A stretch of DNA of 63,904 nucleotides from Hyphococcus sp. Lineage in GTDB: Bacteria; Pseudomonadota; Alphaproteobacteria; Caulobacterales; Parvularculaceae. Of this stretch, positions 15,810 through 25,351 are shown one piece after another. The DNA lies in NCBI GenBank assembly GCA_021776245.1, contig JAJFGF010000006.1:1-63904 (forward strand). The letters run 5' to 3'. The notes beneath the pieces are model-generated. The model had not been told where the DNA came from, did no database searches, and saw only the letters and a program-made list of their open reading frames with translations. The position numbers and the translations under genes were made by a program. The first letter of the stretch is position 1. Every line of letters begins with the position of its first letter.

Positions 15810-17300
15810 TTATCCTTCAAAATTCGCCCGCACATATTCATCGAGGAGCCGCACGCCAAAGCCGGAACCGCCTTTGGGAATTGTCGGCTTGTCTTTTTCA
15901 TTCCACGCCATGCCGGCAATATCGAGATGCGCCCAGGGAACGTCCTTTTTGATAAAGCGTCCGAGGAAGGCGGCGGCCGTCGAAGACCCTGCGCCCTTGC
16001 CGCCAATATTTTGCATGTCGGCGATATCCGACTTGATCATGTCGTCATGGTTCTTAGTCAGCGGCATGCGCCAGAGAAGATCGCCCGACGTTTCTGCGGC
16101 GTCGCCAAGTTGCTTTGCGAGTTTATCGTCTTTTGTGAACATGCCGCCAAACTCATTAGCGAGCGCAACGATGATTGCGCCGGTCAATGTCGCGAGATCA
16201 ATGACGGCTGCCGGCTTATAGGTCTCCTGGGTCCACCAAAGCGCATCCGCAAGAACCAGCCGGCCCTCGGCGTCAGTATTCAAGACTTCAATGGTCTGGC
16301 CCGACATTGATTTAACAACATCGCCGGGACGTTGCGCATTGCCGTCGGGCATATTTTCAACCAGGCCAATCACGCCAATCACATTGGCTTTGGCCTTGCG
16401 ACCGGCAATCGCCGCCATCGCGCCGGTGACAGCGCCTGCGCCGCCCATATCCCATTTCATATCGCCCATGCCCAGGCCGGGTTTCAAGGAAATGCCGCCA
16501 GTGTCAAAGGTGACGCCCTTGCCGACAAAGGCGACCGGCGCCTCGCCCTTTTTACCGCCCAACCATTCCATAGCGACAATCTTGCTGTCGCGCACTGATC
16601 CCTGGCCGACGCCGAGAAGCGCGCCCATGCCAAGCTTTTTCATCTCCGGTTCGTTAAGCACTTTTATTTTGACGCCGAGCTTTACAAGCTCGTTGCAGCG
16701 TTTGGCGAATGACTCCGGGTAGAGAACATTGGCCGGTTCAGAAACAAGATCCCGGGTCAGAAAAATGCCGTCGCCAATTTTATCCAGCGTCGCATAAACC
16801 GTTTTCGCTTTGGTCGTCGCAGAATGAACGGCGATTTTGGTCAGCGCAGACTTGTCGGTTTTTTCTTCCTTGGTCCTGTATTTGTCAAAGCGATAGGTTT
16901 TCATGCGCGCGCCATGCGCGACATGCGCCGCAAGATCCGCCGCATCGAGTTTCTTTGTGGTAAATCCGGACAATGCGAAAATCGCAGTTTTTTCTCGCGT
17001 TGAAAGGATCTTGCCGATTGCCGAGCCGCCAAGCGATTCTGCATCCAGAGCGGAGAAGTCCTTTGACGCCCCGGCGCCGATCAAGATGGCCCGGCCATTG
17101 TCGAGGCCGGCCGGCGCGACAATTTCCAAAATGGAGCCCTTTTTGGCCTTGTATTCCGCAGCCTTGATGGCGCGCTCAAGGCCCCCGTCCGTAGCCGTGT
17201 TGATATCGGTAAAAGCCTTTGATTTCTTTCCATCCTCAAAAAGCGGGATAATCACTGCGCCGCTTTTCGGCAGGGTTGCGGTGGAAAAAGTGATCTGCAT
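15810..17300 (-). CDS. pepA: Leucyl aminopeptidase (M17 family)
   Basis: This 496-residue cytosolic dinuclear-metal aminopeptidase removes N-terminal residues from peptides. Family motifs include VGKGVTFDTGGISLKP with the metal-binding and active-site region, MKWDMGGAGAV, and the signature NTDAEGRLVLADAL. The N-terminal domain (about 1-165) and the catalytic domain are both complete. The start at 17300 follows an AAGAGG site. It is divergent from lptF. The family also includes DNA-binding roles in E. coli, but nothing here shows that. Confidence 0.95.
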   Translation of the reverse strand: MQITFSTATLPKSGAVIIPLFEDGKKSKAFTDINTATDGGLERAIKAAEYKAKKGSILEIVAPAGLDNGRAILIGAGASKDFSALDAESLGGSAIGKILSTREKTAIFALSGFTTKKLDAADLAAHVAHGARMKTYRFDKYRTKEEKTDKSALTKIAVHSATTKAKTVYATLDKIGDGIFLTRDLVSEPANVLYPESFAKRCNELVKLGVKIKVLNEPEMKKLGMGALLGVGQGSVRDSKIVAMEWLGGKKGEAPVAFVGKGVTFDTGGISLKPGLGMGDMKWDMGGAGAVTGAMAAIAGRKAKANVIGVIGLVENMPDGNAQRPGDVVKSMSGQTIEVLNTDAEGRLVLADALWWTQETYKPAAVIDLATLTGAIIVALANEFGGMFTKDDKLAKQLGDAAETSGDLLWRMPLTKNHDDMIKSDIADMQNIGGKGAGSSTAAAFLGRFIKKDVPWAHLDIAGMAWNEKDKPTIPKGGSGFGVRLLDEYVRANFEG

Positions 17301-17348
17301 GAATGCCTCTTAATTTTTTGACTGGTGAATTGGCGGATTGCCTGGACC

Positions 17349-17365
17349 GGGCGCATTTTGCGCCC
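17349..17365. promoter_or_regulatory. Hairpin in the pepA-lptF divergent spacer
   Basis: GGGCGCA (17349-17355) and TGCGCCC (17359-17365) form a perfect 7-bp stem with a TTT loop in the 142-bp region between the divergent pepA and lptF starts. It may be an operator shared by both directions or part of a leader RNA. No clear promoter hexamers could be assigned. Confidence 0.35.
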
Positions 17366-17442
17366 GCAAAACTTGTGCTAGGCCGGGATTGATTTCAAGC
17401 CGTCAATCTAGCGGCGTCGCGCCATAAAGGAAGAGGGCTCGC

Positions 17443-18558
17443 TTGAGCAGCTTGGACAAATACATTTTCCGCCAGTGCCTGACGCCGCTTGCCCTCATCC
17501 TTGTGGTGACAACAGCCATCGTTTGGATGACCCAGACGCTGCAGCGGGTCGATATCATTGTCGAATACGGACAGGGTCTGGCCGTTTTCGCCTTCCTGAG
17601 CATCCTCATTATCCCCAGCTTGCTGGCAATCATTATTCCTTTCGCACTTTTTGGGGCAACCGTTTATGCGCTGTTTCGGCTTCATTCAGACAGCGAAATT
17701 GCTGCGATGTTTGCCGCTGGCGTCAGCCGCCGGCGGATCGCCGGACCGATCCTCCTGATTACGATTTTTGGCGCCGCCGTCACCTTTTACGTCAATGTCG
17801 ATCTGATGCCGCGCAGCTACAGGGTGCTGAAACAGGAAATTGTTAATATCCGTGCGAACGTCGCCAGTTCTGTCCTGCGCAGCGGGGAGTTCACCAATGT
17901 CATCGACGGATTTACGATATACATTGATGAAGTGCGCCCCGGCGGTCAGTTTGTCGGATTGCTGGTCAATGATCATCGTAACGGCGATAGCCCGGAAACC
18001 TATATGGCCGAGCGCGCAATTATGCAGGAGACCGACAATGGCGCTGTCCTCTTGCTCAAGCGGGGCAATATCCAGAGGGTCGCCCGCTACACCGGCAAAG
18101 TAAGCATCGTTCGATTTGAAGAGTGGGCGGTTAATCTCGCCGCCTTTAATGATCGGCCGCGCGAACTGCAACTGGAATTGACGGAACGGTATTTAGGGGA
18201 ACTGTTCAATCCCGACATGTCAAATCCCTATGACAAGGCAAATGCAGGCAAATTAATCGCCGAAGGTCACGCACGGATTGCGGCGCCGATTTACGCTTTT
18301 GCCTATGTGCTGGTCGGTCTTTATGCGCTGATCGGCGGTCCCTATAGCCGCCGCGGTTACTTTTTCCGGGTCAGCATCGCCGGCAGCGCAATCTTCTTCG
18401 TCCGTGTATTAGGGTATGTCGCGCAGGGCATCATCGAAACATCCGCGGCGTATTGGGCGCTTTATGCAATACCAGGATCTATCGTATTAATCGTCGGCGC
18501 CTTGCTTTTTGCGCCGGCCGCAGCGGCAAAACCAATAATTGCCGAAGGCGCAGCCTGA
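17443..18558 (+). CDS. lptF: LPS export ABC transporter permease LptF
   Basis: This 371-residue inner-membrane subunit of the LptB2FG complex extracts LPS and passes it to the LptC/A bridge. The layout is family-typical: three N-terminal membrane segments (to about residue 120), a periplasmic beta-jellyroll (about 125-270) and three C-terminal segments. The N-terminus MSSLDKYIFRQCLTPL is characteristic. The start codon is TTG, with AAGGAAGAGG upstream. Its stop overlaps the lptG ATG (TGATG). Confidence 0.93.
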   Translation: MSSLDKYIFRQCLTPLALILVVTTAIVWMTQTLQRVDIIVEYGQGLAVFAFLSILIIPSLLAIIIPFALFGATVYALFRLHSDSEIAAMFAAGVSRRRIAGPILLITIFGAAVTFYVNVDLMPRSYRVLKQEIVNIRANVASSVLRSGEFTNVIDGFTIYIDEVRPGGQFVGLLVNDHRNGDSPETYMAERAIMQETDNGAVLLLKRGNIQRVARYTGKVSIVRFEEWAVNLAAFNDRPRELQLELTERYLGELFNPDMSNPYDKANAGKLIAEGHARIAAPIYAFAYVLVGLYALIGGPYSRRGYFFRVSIAGSAIFFVRVLGYVAQGIIETSAAYWALYAIPGSIVLIVGALLFAPAAAAKPIIAEGAA

Positions 18559-19652
18559 TGCCGCCGATCACTCTTTTTAAGTATATTGCATTGCGCACGA
18601 TGGCCGGGATTGGCGCCCTGTTTGTTATTCTTGCCAGTTTTATCCTGCTTGCAGATCTTATTGAGAATATGAGATTTGCCGGCAAAGTGGAAAACGGCGA
18701 TTTCGGCTTCGCCCTCGCGCTCACGATATTGCGCGTGCCGGCCCTGACCCAGGCGCTCATACCTTTTGTGTTTTTGTTCGGCTCAATCTGGATGTTCAAC
18801 CAGTTGAACCGGCGGTCAGAAGTTTCCGTGATGCGATCTGCCGGGCTTTCAGTTTGGCGCTTGCTGGGACCAGCAGCGCTGATTGCGACGTTGGCCGGCG
18901 TCACGATCATTACGATTATAGATCCAATTTCGTCAAAGATGCTCTATTACGCCGAGCAAATAAAAAACGTTAAGACTGGCCAGGATAGAAACCTAGTACG
19001 GGTGCTTGGCGATGGAATATGGTTGCGCCAGCGCGACGCTGACATGCAACTTATTATCAACGCCCAGAATTTCGACGATGAACGCGCCGCTCTGGAACGC
19101 GTAACCGTCTGGCGGTTTGGCGGCGAAAGTGTTTTTCTTGAACGGATAGACGCTGACGAAGCATTCTTGTCCGGGCGTACGATCGAACTTCACAATGCCC
19201 GCTTGATGTCAATTGCAGAGCAAGTGGAACGGCGCAGCCCGGTATTTGCTATCCCAACTGCCCTCTCACCCGGCGATCTGCGCGAGCGGGTTGCCCCGCC
19301 GGAAACCATGTCCCTGTGGCAATTGCCGCGTTTTATCCTGTTGGCGGATGCTGCGGGGTTGCCGACAACGCGCTATCACATCCGGTTTCATGATTTGTGC
19401 GCAACGCCCCTGAAATTGCTGGCCATGGTTCTGATCGCGGCGGCCTTCTCGCTGCGGCCAATGCGAATGGGCGGCGCGCTGCCGCTTTTGTTGTTTTCAA
19501 TTGGCGCAGGCTTTCTTCTTTATATGTTGTCCGAGATTTCCACAGCCTTTGGGGAATCGGGCCTTGCGCCGGTTGCGCTCGCCGCCTGGACACCGGCCGT
19601 GATCGCGACCCTGGCTGCGGTCACCGCGCTTTTACACCTGGAAGACGGTTAG
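18558..19652 (+). CDS. lptG: LPS export ABC transporter permease LptG
   Basis: This 364-residue partner of LptF has the same 3+3 membrane-segment plan around a periplasmic jellyroll. The start ITLFKYIALRTMAGIGALF is typical of LptG. The ATG at 18558 overlaps the lptF stop by one base, which fixes this start over a longer upstream reading from 18453. It pairs with LptF at 1:1 in the complex, so coupled translation makes sense. lptB, lptA and lptC are not in the window. Confidence 0.93.
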   Translation: MPPITLFKYIALRTMAGIGALFVILASFILLADLIENMRFAGKVENGDFGFALALTILRVPALTQALIPFVFLFGSIWMFNQLNRRSEVSVMRSAGLSVWRLLGPAALIATLAGVTIITIIDPISSKMLYYAEQIKNVKTGQDRNLVRVLGDGIWLRQRDADMQLIINAQNFDDERAALERVTVWRFGGESVFLERIDADEAFLSGRTIELHNARLMSIAEQVERRSPVFAIPTALSPGDLRERVAPPETMSLWQLPRFILLADAAGLPTTRYHIRFHDLCATPLKLLAMVLIAAAFSLRPMRMGGALPLLLFSIGAGFLLYMLSEISTAFGESGLAPVALAAWTPAVIATLAAVTALLHLEDG

Positions 19653-19747
19653 CGCCTTTTCACCAGACCTTGGCTGGACCTCACTCAAAGGGTCATTTAT
19701 CCATAAATCGGCGCAGTTGTTCCGATTCGCGCCGCATAGGAGTTGTT

Positions 19748-22060
19748 TTGAGTCGCAATCGCCGCATAGCGCGACTGTGGATGAGCACTGTTTTGGCCAA
19801 CGCCGGAGCGGGCTTACCGATGGCTGCCTATGCCCAGGCGGATTTGCCCGTCAACGCGCGAAATGCAGCGCCGATTGAAAATGTCGACATCGTTAAGCAA
19901 GGCGACGCGGACGATGAGGCGGACGAAGTCTTGTTCGAGGCGGACAGTGTTCTGCGGGAATTTGAAGACGGCCCGATTATCGCTGAAGGCGACGTGCGGG
20001 CGTATTTCGGCGAGCGCTATTTACGCGCCGATAAACTGATATACGACCCGGCTGCAGACATCGTCATTGCCGAAGGCAATGTCTCGATAACCGATGAAAA
20101 TCTCGACACTGCCTTTGCCGGACGCGTTGAGCTGTCCGGCGATCTTCGCGACGGTATTGCAGAAAACTTCAGCGCCCTCCTCGAGGACAACACCCGCCTT
20201 GCCGCCGAGAGCGCAGTGCGGGAACGAGGGGCTAAAACCCGACTTAACAAGGCCGTCTATACTTCATGCGATGTTTGCAAAGGCGATGGAGAAGAAAAAA
20301 CGCCAACCTGGCGCATCAAGTCGCTGCGTGTAACACGCGACGAAGAACGCAAGGTCGTCCGGTTTCATCATGCATTTCTTGAGATCAAAGGGGTCCCGAT
20401 TTTCTATGTCCCCTTCCTGCAGGCGCCGGACCCGTCAGTGGAACGCCAATCCGGTTTTCTGGCGCCGCATATCGGCGCCTCCAGCCGCCTCGGCTTCAAT
20501 ATTGAAATGCCGTACTACCTCGCGATCTCCAATCATCAGGACGCCACCTTCTTTCCAAAGATCACCACAAAAGACGGCATTTTGTGGCAGGGCGAATATC
20601 GCCGCCGCGGCAAACACGGATACCATGTTCTGTCCGGCGGGGTCATTGATTATAACAACCAGAACATGCCCGACGAAGGCATACCCGGCGTCCGCTGGCA
20701 CTATTTCGGCCGCGGCTATCGCGACTTTGGCGACAACTGGCGCGCCAGTTACGATTTCGAGCGGGTCTCAGATGACGCCTATCTTCGGAACTACGATGTG
20801 GAAAGGCGCGGCGATTTGCGCCAGGAGCTCAATCGCAGCAGCACAAATCAATTGCGGAGCAACGCCCGCCTGGCCTGGAACAACGGCGGCAGCAATCTGA
20901 CCATTGACAGCTATTTGTTTCAGGGGTTGCGCGCAGCAGACGACAGCGCCACCACGCCTTACGTGCTGCCGCTAATCGACTTTCACCATGATGTCGCACA
21001 AAAGATAGCCGGCGGACGCGCGACGGTCGGCGCCAACATTGCCATATTGCAGCGCTCCGGCGGCGCAGACTCGAGACGATTCACCGCAAACGCCAAATGG
21101 GAACGCGACATTACGACGAGAGGCGGTCACAGGTTTAATCTGTTCGCGGAAGCACGGGGGGATGTCTATTATTTCGAAGACCTCGATCTGGGAACGGAAG
21201 TTTGCTCGGACCCGATGGCTGCTTGCGCAGTGAACTTTCCCGGCCTCACCAGCGGCGATCCGACAAAAGCTGAAACACGCTTTGCGCCGACGGCAGGTGT
21301 TGAATGGTCATATCCGCTTACGCGGGAATTTGCCGGTGCGCGCTTGTTTGTCGAACCGCGTATCCAACTTGTCGCCAGTCTCGCGAACCGCAATTCCGCA
21401 GATATTATCAACGAAGACTCGCAAAGTATCGAATTCGATTACGCGGGCCTTTTTGATTATAATAAAGCAACAGGCTTTGACTCATTTGAAGACGGCCAGC
21501 GCATGAATATCGGCGTCTCCGCTTCGGCGGTGTGGCCGAATGGCGTTGCGATCGAAGGGGCCATCGGCCAGCAGCTGCGCGTTCAAACCACGGATGCATT
21601 TGATTTCTCCTCCGGCCTTGGCGAGACATCATCTGACATTGTCGGCTCACTAAATCTGCGTTACGGCTCAAGAGTCAGCATTGAAAACCGGTTCCGAATT
21701 GAAAATGACACCGGCTCGATACAACGCGCAGAGTCCATGGCGCTTTACCGCACCCGCCGTTTTCAGGGCGCTGTAAGCTATGTTCGATTGAATGAGGAAA
21801 ATGTCGCCAATAATCTGGTGCGGCGTGAGGAATTGACGGCGCGTGGAAATGTAAAGCTCTCAGATCACTGGTCTGTCGGCGGCGCCTGGCGCCTCGATCT
21901 GGTCGGAAACCGGACAATTCGTCAGGATTTCATCGTCGGTTATGAAGATGAGTGCTCCAAATTTGGCATTACCTACCGGCGCGACCGTACCCAGGACAAT
22001 AATCTCCGGCCCGACAATGCAGTCATTTTAAGTTTCACGCTGAAATCCCTTGTCAATTGA
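19748..22060 (+). CDS. lptD: LPS-assembly outer-membrane protein LptD
   Basis: This protein of about 770 residues is the outer-membrane translocon for LPS. It has a signal peptide of about 31 residues ending AYAQA, an N-terminal OstA-like domain (FEADSVLREFEDGPIIAEGD, about residues 55-150) and a C-terminal barrel. A CDVC pair follows the first domain; LptD uses disulfides to mature. The chosen start is TTG at 19748, with AGGAG five bases upstream. The next in-frame ATG (19781) would shorten the signal's basic end. The last residues LSFTLKSLVN suit a barrel end. Confidence 0.93.
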   Translation: MSRNRRIARLWMSTVLANAGAGLPMAAYAQADLPVNARNAAPIENVDIVKQGDADDEADEVLFEADSVLREFEDGPIIAEGDVRAYFGERYLRADKLIYDPAADIVIAEGNVSITDENLDTAFAGRVELSGDLRDGIAENFSALLEDNTRLAAESAVRERGAKTRLNKAVYTSCDVCKGDGEEKTPTWRIKSLRVTRDEERKVVRFHHAFLEIKGVPIFYVPFLQAPDPSVERQSGFLAPHIGASSRLGFNIEMPYYLAISNHQDATFFPKITTKDGILWQGEYRRRGKHGYHVLSGGVIDYNNQNMPDEGIPGVRWHYFGRGYRDFGDNWRASYDFERVSDDAYLRNYDVERRGDLRQELNRSSTNQLRSNARLAWNNGGSNLTIDSYLFQGLRAADDSATTPYVLPLIDFHHDVAQKIAGGRATVGANIAILQRSGGADSRRFTANAKWERDITTRGGHRFNLFAEARGDVYYFEDLDLGTEVCSDPMAACAVNFPGLTSGDPTKAETRFAPTAGVEWSYPLTREFAGARLFVEPRIQLVASLANRNSADIINEDSQSIEFDYAGLFDYNKATGFDSFEDGQRMNIGVSASAVWPNGVAIEGAIGQQLRVQTTDAFDFSSGLGETSSDIVGSLNLRYGSRVSIENRFRIENDTGSIQRAESMALYRTRRFQGAVSYVRLNEENVANNLVRREELTARGNVKLSDHWSVGGAWRLDLVGNRTIRQDFIVGYEDECSKFGITYRRDRTQDNNLRPDNAVILSFTLKSLVN

Positions 22061-22194
22061 CACCTTGCGTCGCCATAATTTCGGTCTATTTTCCCGGCAT
22101 TAGCGGTATTGGCCGCTGCCCGACCAGCAGCGCGCGGCTACGCACTATTGGCAAGCGGCAAGGCGCCGCGCAATTTGAGGCGACAATACGTAAA

Positions 22195-23493
22195 ATGCGC
22201 ATTTTCAGAGTTAGTTCAATTGCTTGTGGCTTGTTCCTGGCCTTCTTTCCGGCCATCGCTCAGACCCAGGAAACCAGTGAGAGCTTAATCGCCCGTTCCG
22301 GCGTCCCGGCAGAATCAGTCGCGGCAATCGTCAATGATTCGGTCATCACCACCTTTGATGTGCGCCAGCGGATGCAACTCATGCTGCTCTCGTCGGGTGG
22401 CCGCATCCCGGCCGAAGCGCTGCCTCAACTTCAGCAGCAAGCCATGCGCGATCTCGTTGAGGAGCGGCTGAAACTACAGGAAGCGGCAAAATTTGAGCTC
22501 AAAGTGTCCGATGCGGAGGTTAACGAAGAAATTGGCCTAATGGCGGCGCAGTCGAATCTGGACCCCAATCAATTAATCACATTGCTTGAAAGTCAGGGCA
22601 TTTCGATCACCTCGTTGAAAGAGCAAATCAAGGCCGGCATCGCCTGGCCGCAGCTCGTCCAGGGCCGTTTCCGCGACCGCGTGCGAGTCAATGACGACGA
22701 AGTCGAAGATACGCTCACCCGCATGCGGGCCGACGCCAGCAAAGAGCAATTTCTGGTTTCAGAAATATGCCTTCCCGTCGATAACCCAGCGCAGGCGCAG
22801 CAATATTATCAAGGCGGCCTGCAGCTTATCGAGCAGATGCGTCAAGGCGTACCGTTTTCAGTCGTCGCACAACAGTTTTCCGCCTGCACAACCGCCGCTG
22901 TCGGCGGTGATTTAGGCTGGGTGCGCGCCGGTGAATTGCCACCCGAACTTGACGATGCAATTCGCACCTTACCACAGGGTTCCGTGACCAACCCGATCCC
23001 CTCTGAGGGCGCCTTCATGATCCTCGCTGTGCGCGACAAACGCGCCGCTGTCGTTGCGGGCGAGCCGACATTTACGCTTGCCTATGCCGCCGCATCAGAA
23101 AAACTCGGTGAAAATACCGCGCGGCTCGCCTTCGACAAGCTGTCCACCGCGGACGCCTGTTCCGGCAGAGCGTTGCGGATCGATTTGGGCGAAGACGTTG
23201 GCGTCACTCTGTTAGAGAATATGACACTCGGTTCTATTGATCCGCGCTTCAGCCCCTTCATTGAGGACCTGAACAGAGGCGACACCAGCACCGTCATTAA
23301 CGCCGATGGCGCTTATCACGCCGCTTATGTTTGCGACAAAGATGAAGGGCTCGGCCTGCCATCGCGTGACGCACTCGAAAACCGCATTTACGGACGTCAA
23401 TTGTCACGGATCGGTCAGCAATATTTACGCGATGTCGAACGTCAATCGATGGTCGATATTCGTCTTAAAGCCCCCCTCTCACCAAACGGCTAA
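22195..23493 (+). CDS. SurA-like periplasmic peptidyl-prolyl isomerase/chaperone
   Basis: This protein of about 432 residues has a cleavable signal (RIFRVSSIACGLFLAFFPAIAQ). A SurA N-terminal helical domain follows (IVNDSVITTFDVRQRMQLML and LVEERLKLQEA), then one parvulin-like domain around residues 185-290 (FSVVAQQFSA...GGDLGWVRAGELPPELDDAI). A degenerate C-terminal region follows. SurA chaperones outer-membrane proteins including LptD, which is encoded just upstream. The ATG at 22195 begins the signal peptide; the longer reading from the TTG at 22057 is not supported. Confidence 0.88.
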   Translation: MRIFRVSSIACGLFLAFFPAIAQTQETSESLIARSGVPAESVAAIVNDSVITTFDVRQRMQLMLLSSGGRIPAEALPQLQQQAMRDLVEERLKLQEAAKFELKVSDAEVNEEIGLMAAQSNLDPNQLITLLESQGISITSLKEQIKAGIAWPQLVQGRFRDRVRVNDDEVEDTLTRMRADASKEQFLVSEICLPVDNPAQAQQYYQGGLQLIEQMRQGVPFSVVAQQFSACTTAAVGGDLGWVRAGELPPELDDAIRTLPQGSVTNPIPSEGAFMILAVRDKRAAVVAGEPTFTLAYAAASEKLGENTARLAFDKLSTADACSGRALRIDLGEDVGVTLLENMTLGSIDPRFSPFIEDLNRGDTSTVINADGAYHAAYVCDKDEGLGLPSRDALENRIYGRQLSRIGQQYLRDVERQSMVDIRLKAPLSPNG

Positions 23494-23502
23494 GAGCGAT
23501 AA

Positions 23503-24528
23503 TTGACATCACCAACCGATATCGCACCGCCCCTTGCGCTGACCATGGGCGAGCCGGGCGGCGTCGGTCCTGAAATAACAGCAAAGGCGTGGGAAACCCT
23601 GCGCGGGCGGGCGAAGGCGTTTTTTGTCATTGCCGATCCGGAGATTCTTAAAAATATCGGCGTCTCTGTCACCGTGATCGATGCGCCGTCCATGGCGCAT
23701 GCCGTATTTTCCTCCGCGCTGCCGGTCATCCCCATTGAAAGCGCCGTTGCGGCGATCCCGGGCCAATCATCGCCCGCAAACGCCGCCGCTGTCATCGAGA
23801 GCATTCGTCGTGCAACATCATTCGCTCTTGAGGGCTCCGCCGCGGGGATCGTCACCAACCCCATCCAAAAATCATCCCTGATCGCTGCTGGCTTTGAATT
23901 TCCAGGCCATACGGAATTTTTGGCGGACCTGACCAAACATGCGCCGGTCGCCAAGGGCGAAAAGCGCGGCGCCGTGATGATGATTGCGGGACCGCATCTT
24001 AAAACCGTGCCAGTTACGATCCATGCATCTGTCGTCAATGCCGTAAGATCACTAACATCCGACATGATCGTTGGGACCGGGATCATTACCGCGCAAGCCC
24101 TTAAGGCTGATTTCGGCATCACGGCGCCGCGCCTCGTCCTTTCCGGCGTCAATCCCCATGCGGGCGAAGGCGGCGCCCTCGGAAATGAAGACGCCGAAAT
24201 TGTTGCGCCAGCGGTCGAAGCATTGCGCGCGGCCGGCATTGACGCGCGCGGCCCCCTGCCTGCAGACACCATGTTCCATGCAGAGGCGCGCGCAACATAC
24301 GACGCCGCGCTCTGCATGCTTCATGATCAGGCCCTGATCCCTGCAAAGACGCTCGGTTTTTATGATGCGGTTAATGTTACCTTGGGATTGCCGATCATTC
24401 GCACCTCACCGGATCACGGCACCGCGCTTGATATTGCCGGTAAGGGCCATGCGCGCGCCGACAGCCTGATCGCCGCGATCAGTCTTGCCGCAGATTTATC
24501 GACGCGGCGGCGTGGACAAGGCTCATGA
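23503..24528 (+). CDS. pdxA: 4-hydroxythreonine-4-phosphate dehydrogenase
   Basis: This 341-residue enzyme is of the DXP-dependent pyridoxal phosphate pathway. It begins with the family motif LALTMGEPGGVGPEI. Metal-ligand histidines are seen in FPGHTEF, NPHAGEGG and MLHDQALIP. The start appears to be TTG at 23503, since the first ATG lies inside the conserved motif. Its end overlaps the rsmA ATG. The surA-pdxA-rsmA order is shared with many proteobacteria. Confidence 0.95.
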   Translation: MTSPTDIAPPLALTMGEPGGVGPEITAKAWETLRGRAKAFFVIADPEILKNIGVSVTVIDAPSMAHAVFSSALPVIPIESAVAAIPGQSSPANAAAVIESIRRATSFALEGSAAGIVTNPIQKSSLIAAGFEFPGHTEFLADLTKHAPVAKGEKRGAVMMIAGPHLKTVPVTIHASVVNAVRSLTSDMIVGTGIITAQALKADFGITAPRLVLSGVNPHAGEGGALGNEDAEIVAPAVEALRAAGIDARGPLPADTMFHAEARATYDAALCMLHDQALIPAKTLGFYDAVNVTLGLPIIRTSPDHGTALDIAGKGHARADSLIAAISLAADLSTRRRGQGS

Positions 24529-25346
24529 CGGCGGCGCTGCCGCCGTTGCGCGAAATCATTGAACAATTTGACCTCGGCGCAAAAAAATCCCTCGGCCAGC
24601 ATTTCCTGCTTGATCTCAACATTACGCGAAAGATCGCTCGGGCGGCGTCTGTCTGCGCTGCAGATACTGTGCTGGAAATCGGCCCGGGGCCCGGCGGCCT
24701 GACGCGGGCGCTTTTGGAAACCGGCGCGCGGGTCATCGCCATCGAGCGCGATCGCCGCTGCATTGATGCGCTACAGATGCTGTCCGGACATTTCGGCGGC
24801 AAATTCTCAATCATCGAAGCCGACGCCATGACAGCGGACGAAGCCGCGCTTACCGGCGCCGCCGCGCCCGTCAAAATCATCGCCAATCTGCCTTACAACA
24901 TATCAACCGAGCTTTTGATCAAATGGCTCAAAACCGGGCCGGCGCTGTGGTCGGAAATGGCGCTGATGTTCCAGAAAGAAGTCGCCGATCGCATTCTCGC
25001 AGCGCCAGGATCAAAAACCTATGGCCGGCTGTCGGTGATCGCCCAGGCCGCAAGCCTTCCGTCACGCGCATTCGATCTTCCGGCGCGCGCCTTTACCCCC
25101 CCGCCGAAAGTCCAGTCAACGGTCGTTTTGTTTGCGCCGCCGAAGGATCAGTGGAATCATTTGGGGGCGCTTGAAAAGGTCACGCAAGCGGCGTTTTCGC
25201 AGCGGCGCAAGATGGTGCGAACGTCATTAAAAGCGGCGTTTGGCGACAGGCTTCAACAAGCGCTCGATAAATCCGGGGTTTTAGAAACGCAACGGGCGGA
25301 AGAGCTTTCCGTTGGGCAATTCAAGCATCTCGCCGAGCTTTTGTAA
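24525..25346 (+). CDS. rsmA: 16S rRNA (A1518/A1519) dimethyltransferase
   Basis: This 273-residue KsgA/RsmA enzyme dimethylates two adenines in the 3' terminal hairpin of 16S rRNA, a late 30S assembly checkpoint. Motifs are KKSLGQHFLLD (residues 20-30), the SAM-binding EIGPGPGGLT (51-60) and the catalytic NLPYN (121-125). The C-terminal helical domain is complete. It overlaps pdxA by ATGA and ends the lptF-rsmA run, six bases from the convergent acyl-CoA ligase stop. Confidence 0.96.
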   Translation: MTAALPPLREIIEQFDLGAKKSLGQHFLLDLNITRKIARAASVCAADTVLEIGPGPGGLTRALLETGARVIAIERDRRCIDALQMLSGHFGGKFSIIEADAMTADEAALTGAAAPVKIIANLPYNISTELLIKWLKTGPALWSEMALMFQKEVADRILAAPGSKTYGRLSVIAQAASLPSRAFDLPARAFTPPPKVQSTVVLFAPPKDQWNHLGALEKVTQAAFSQRRKMVRTSLKAAFGDRLQQALDKSGVLETQRAEELSVGQFKHLAELL

Positions 25347-25351
25347 GGATC

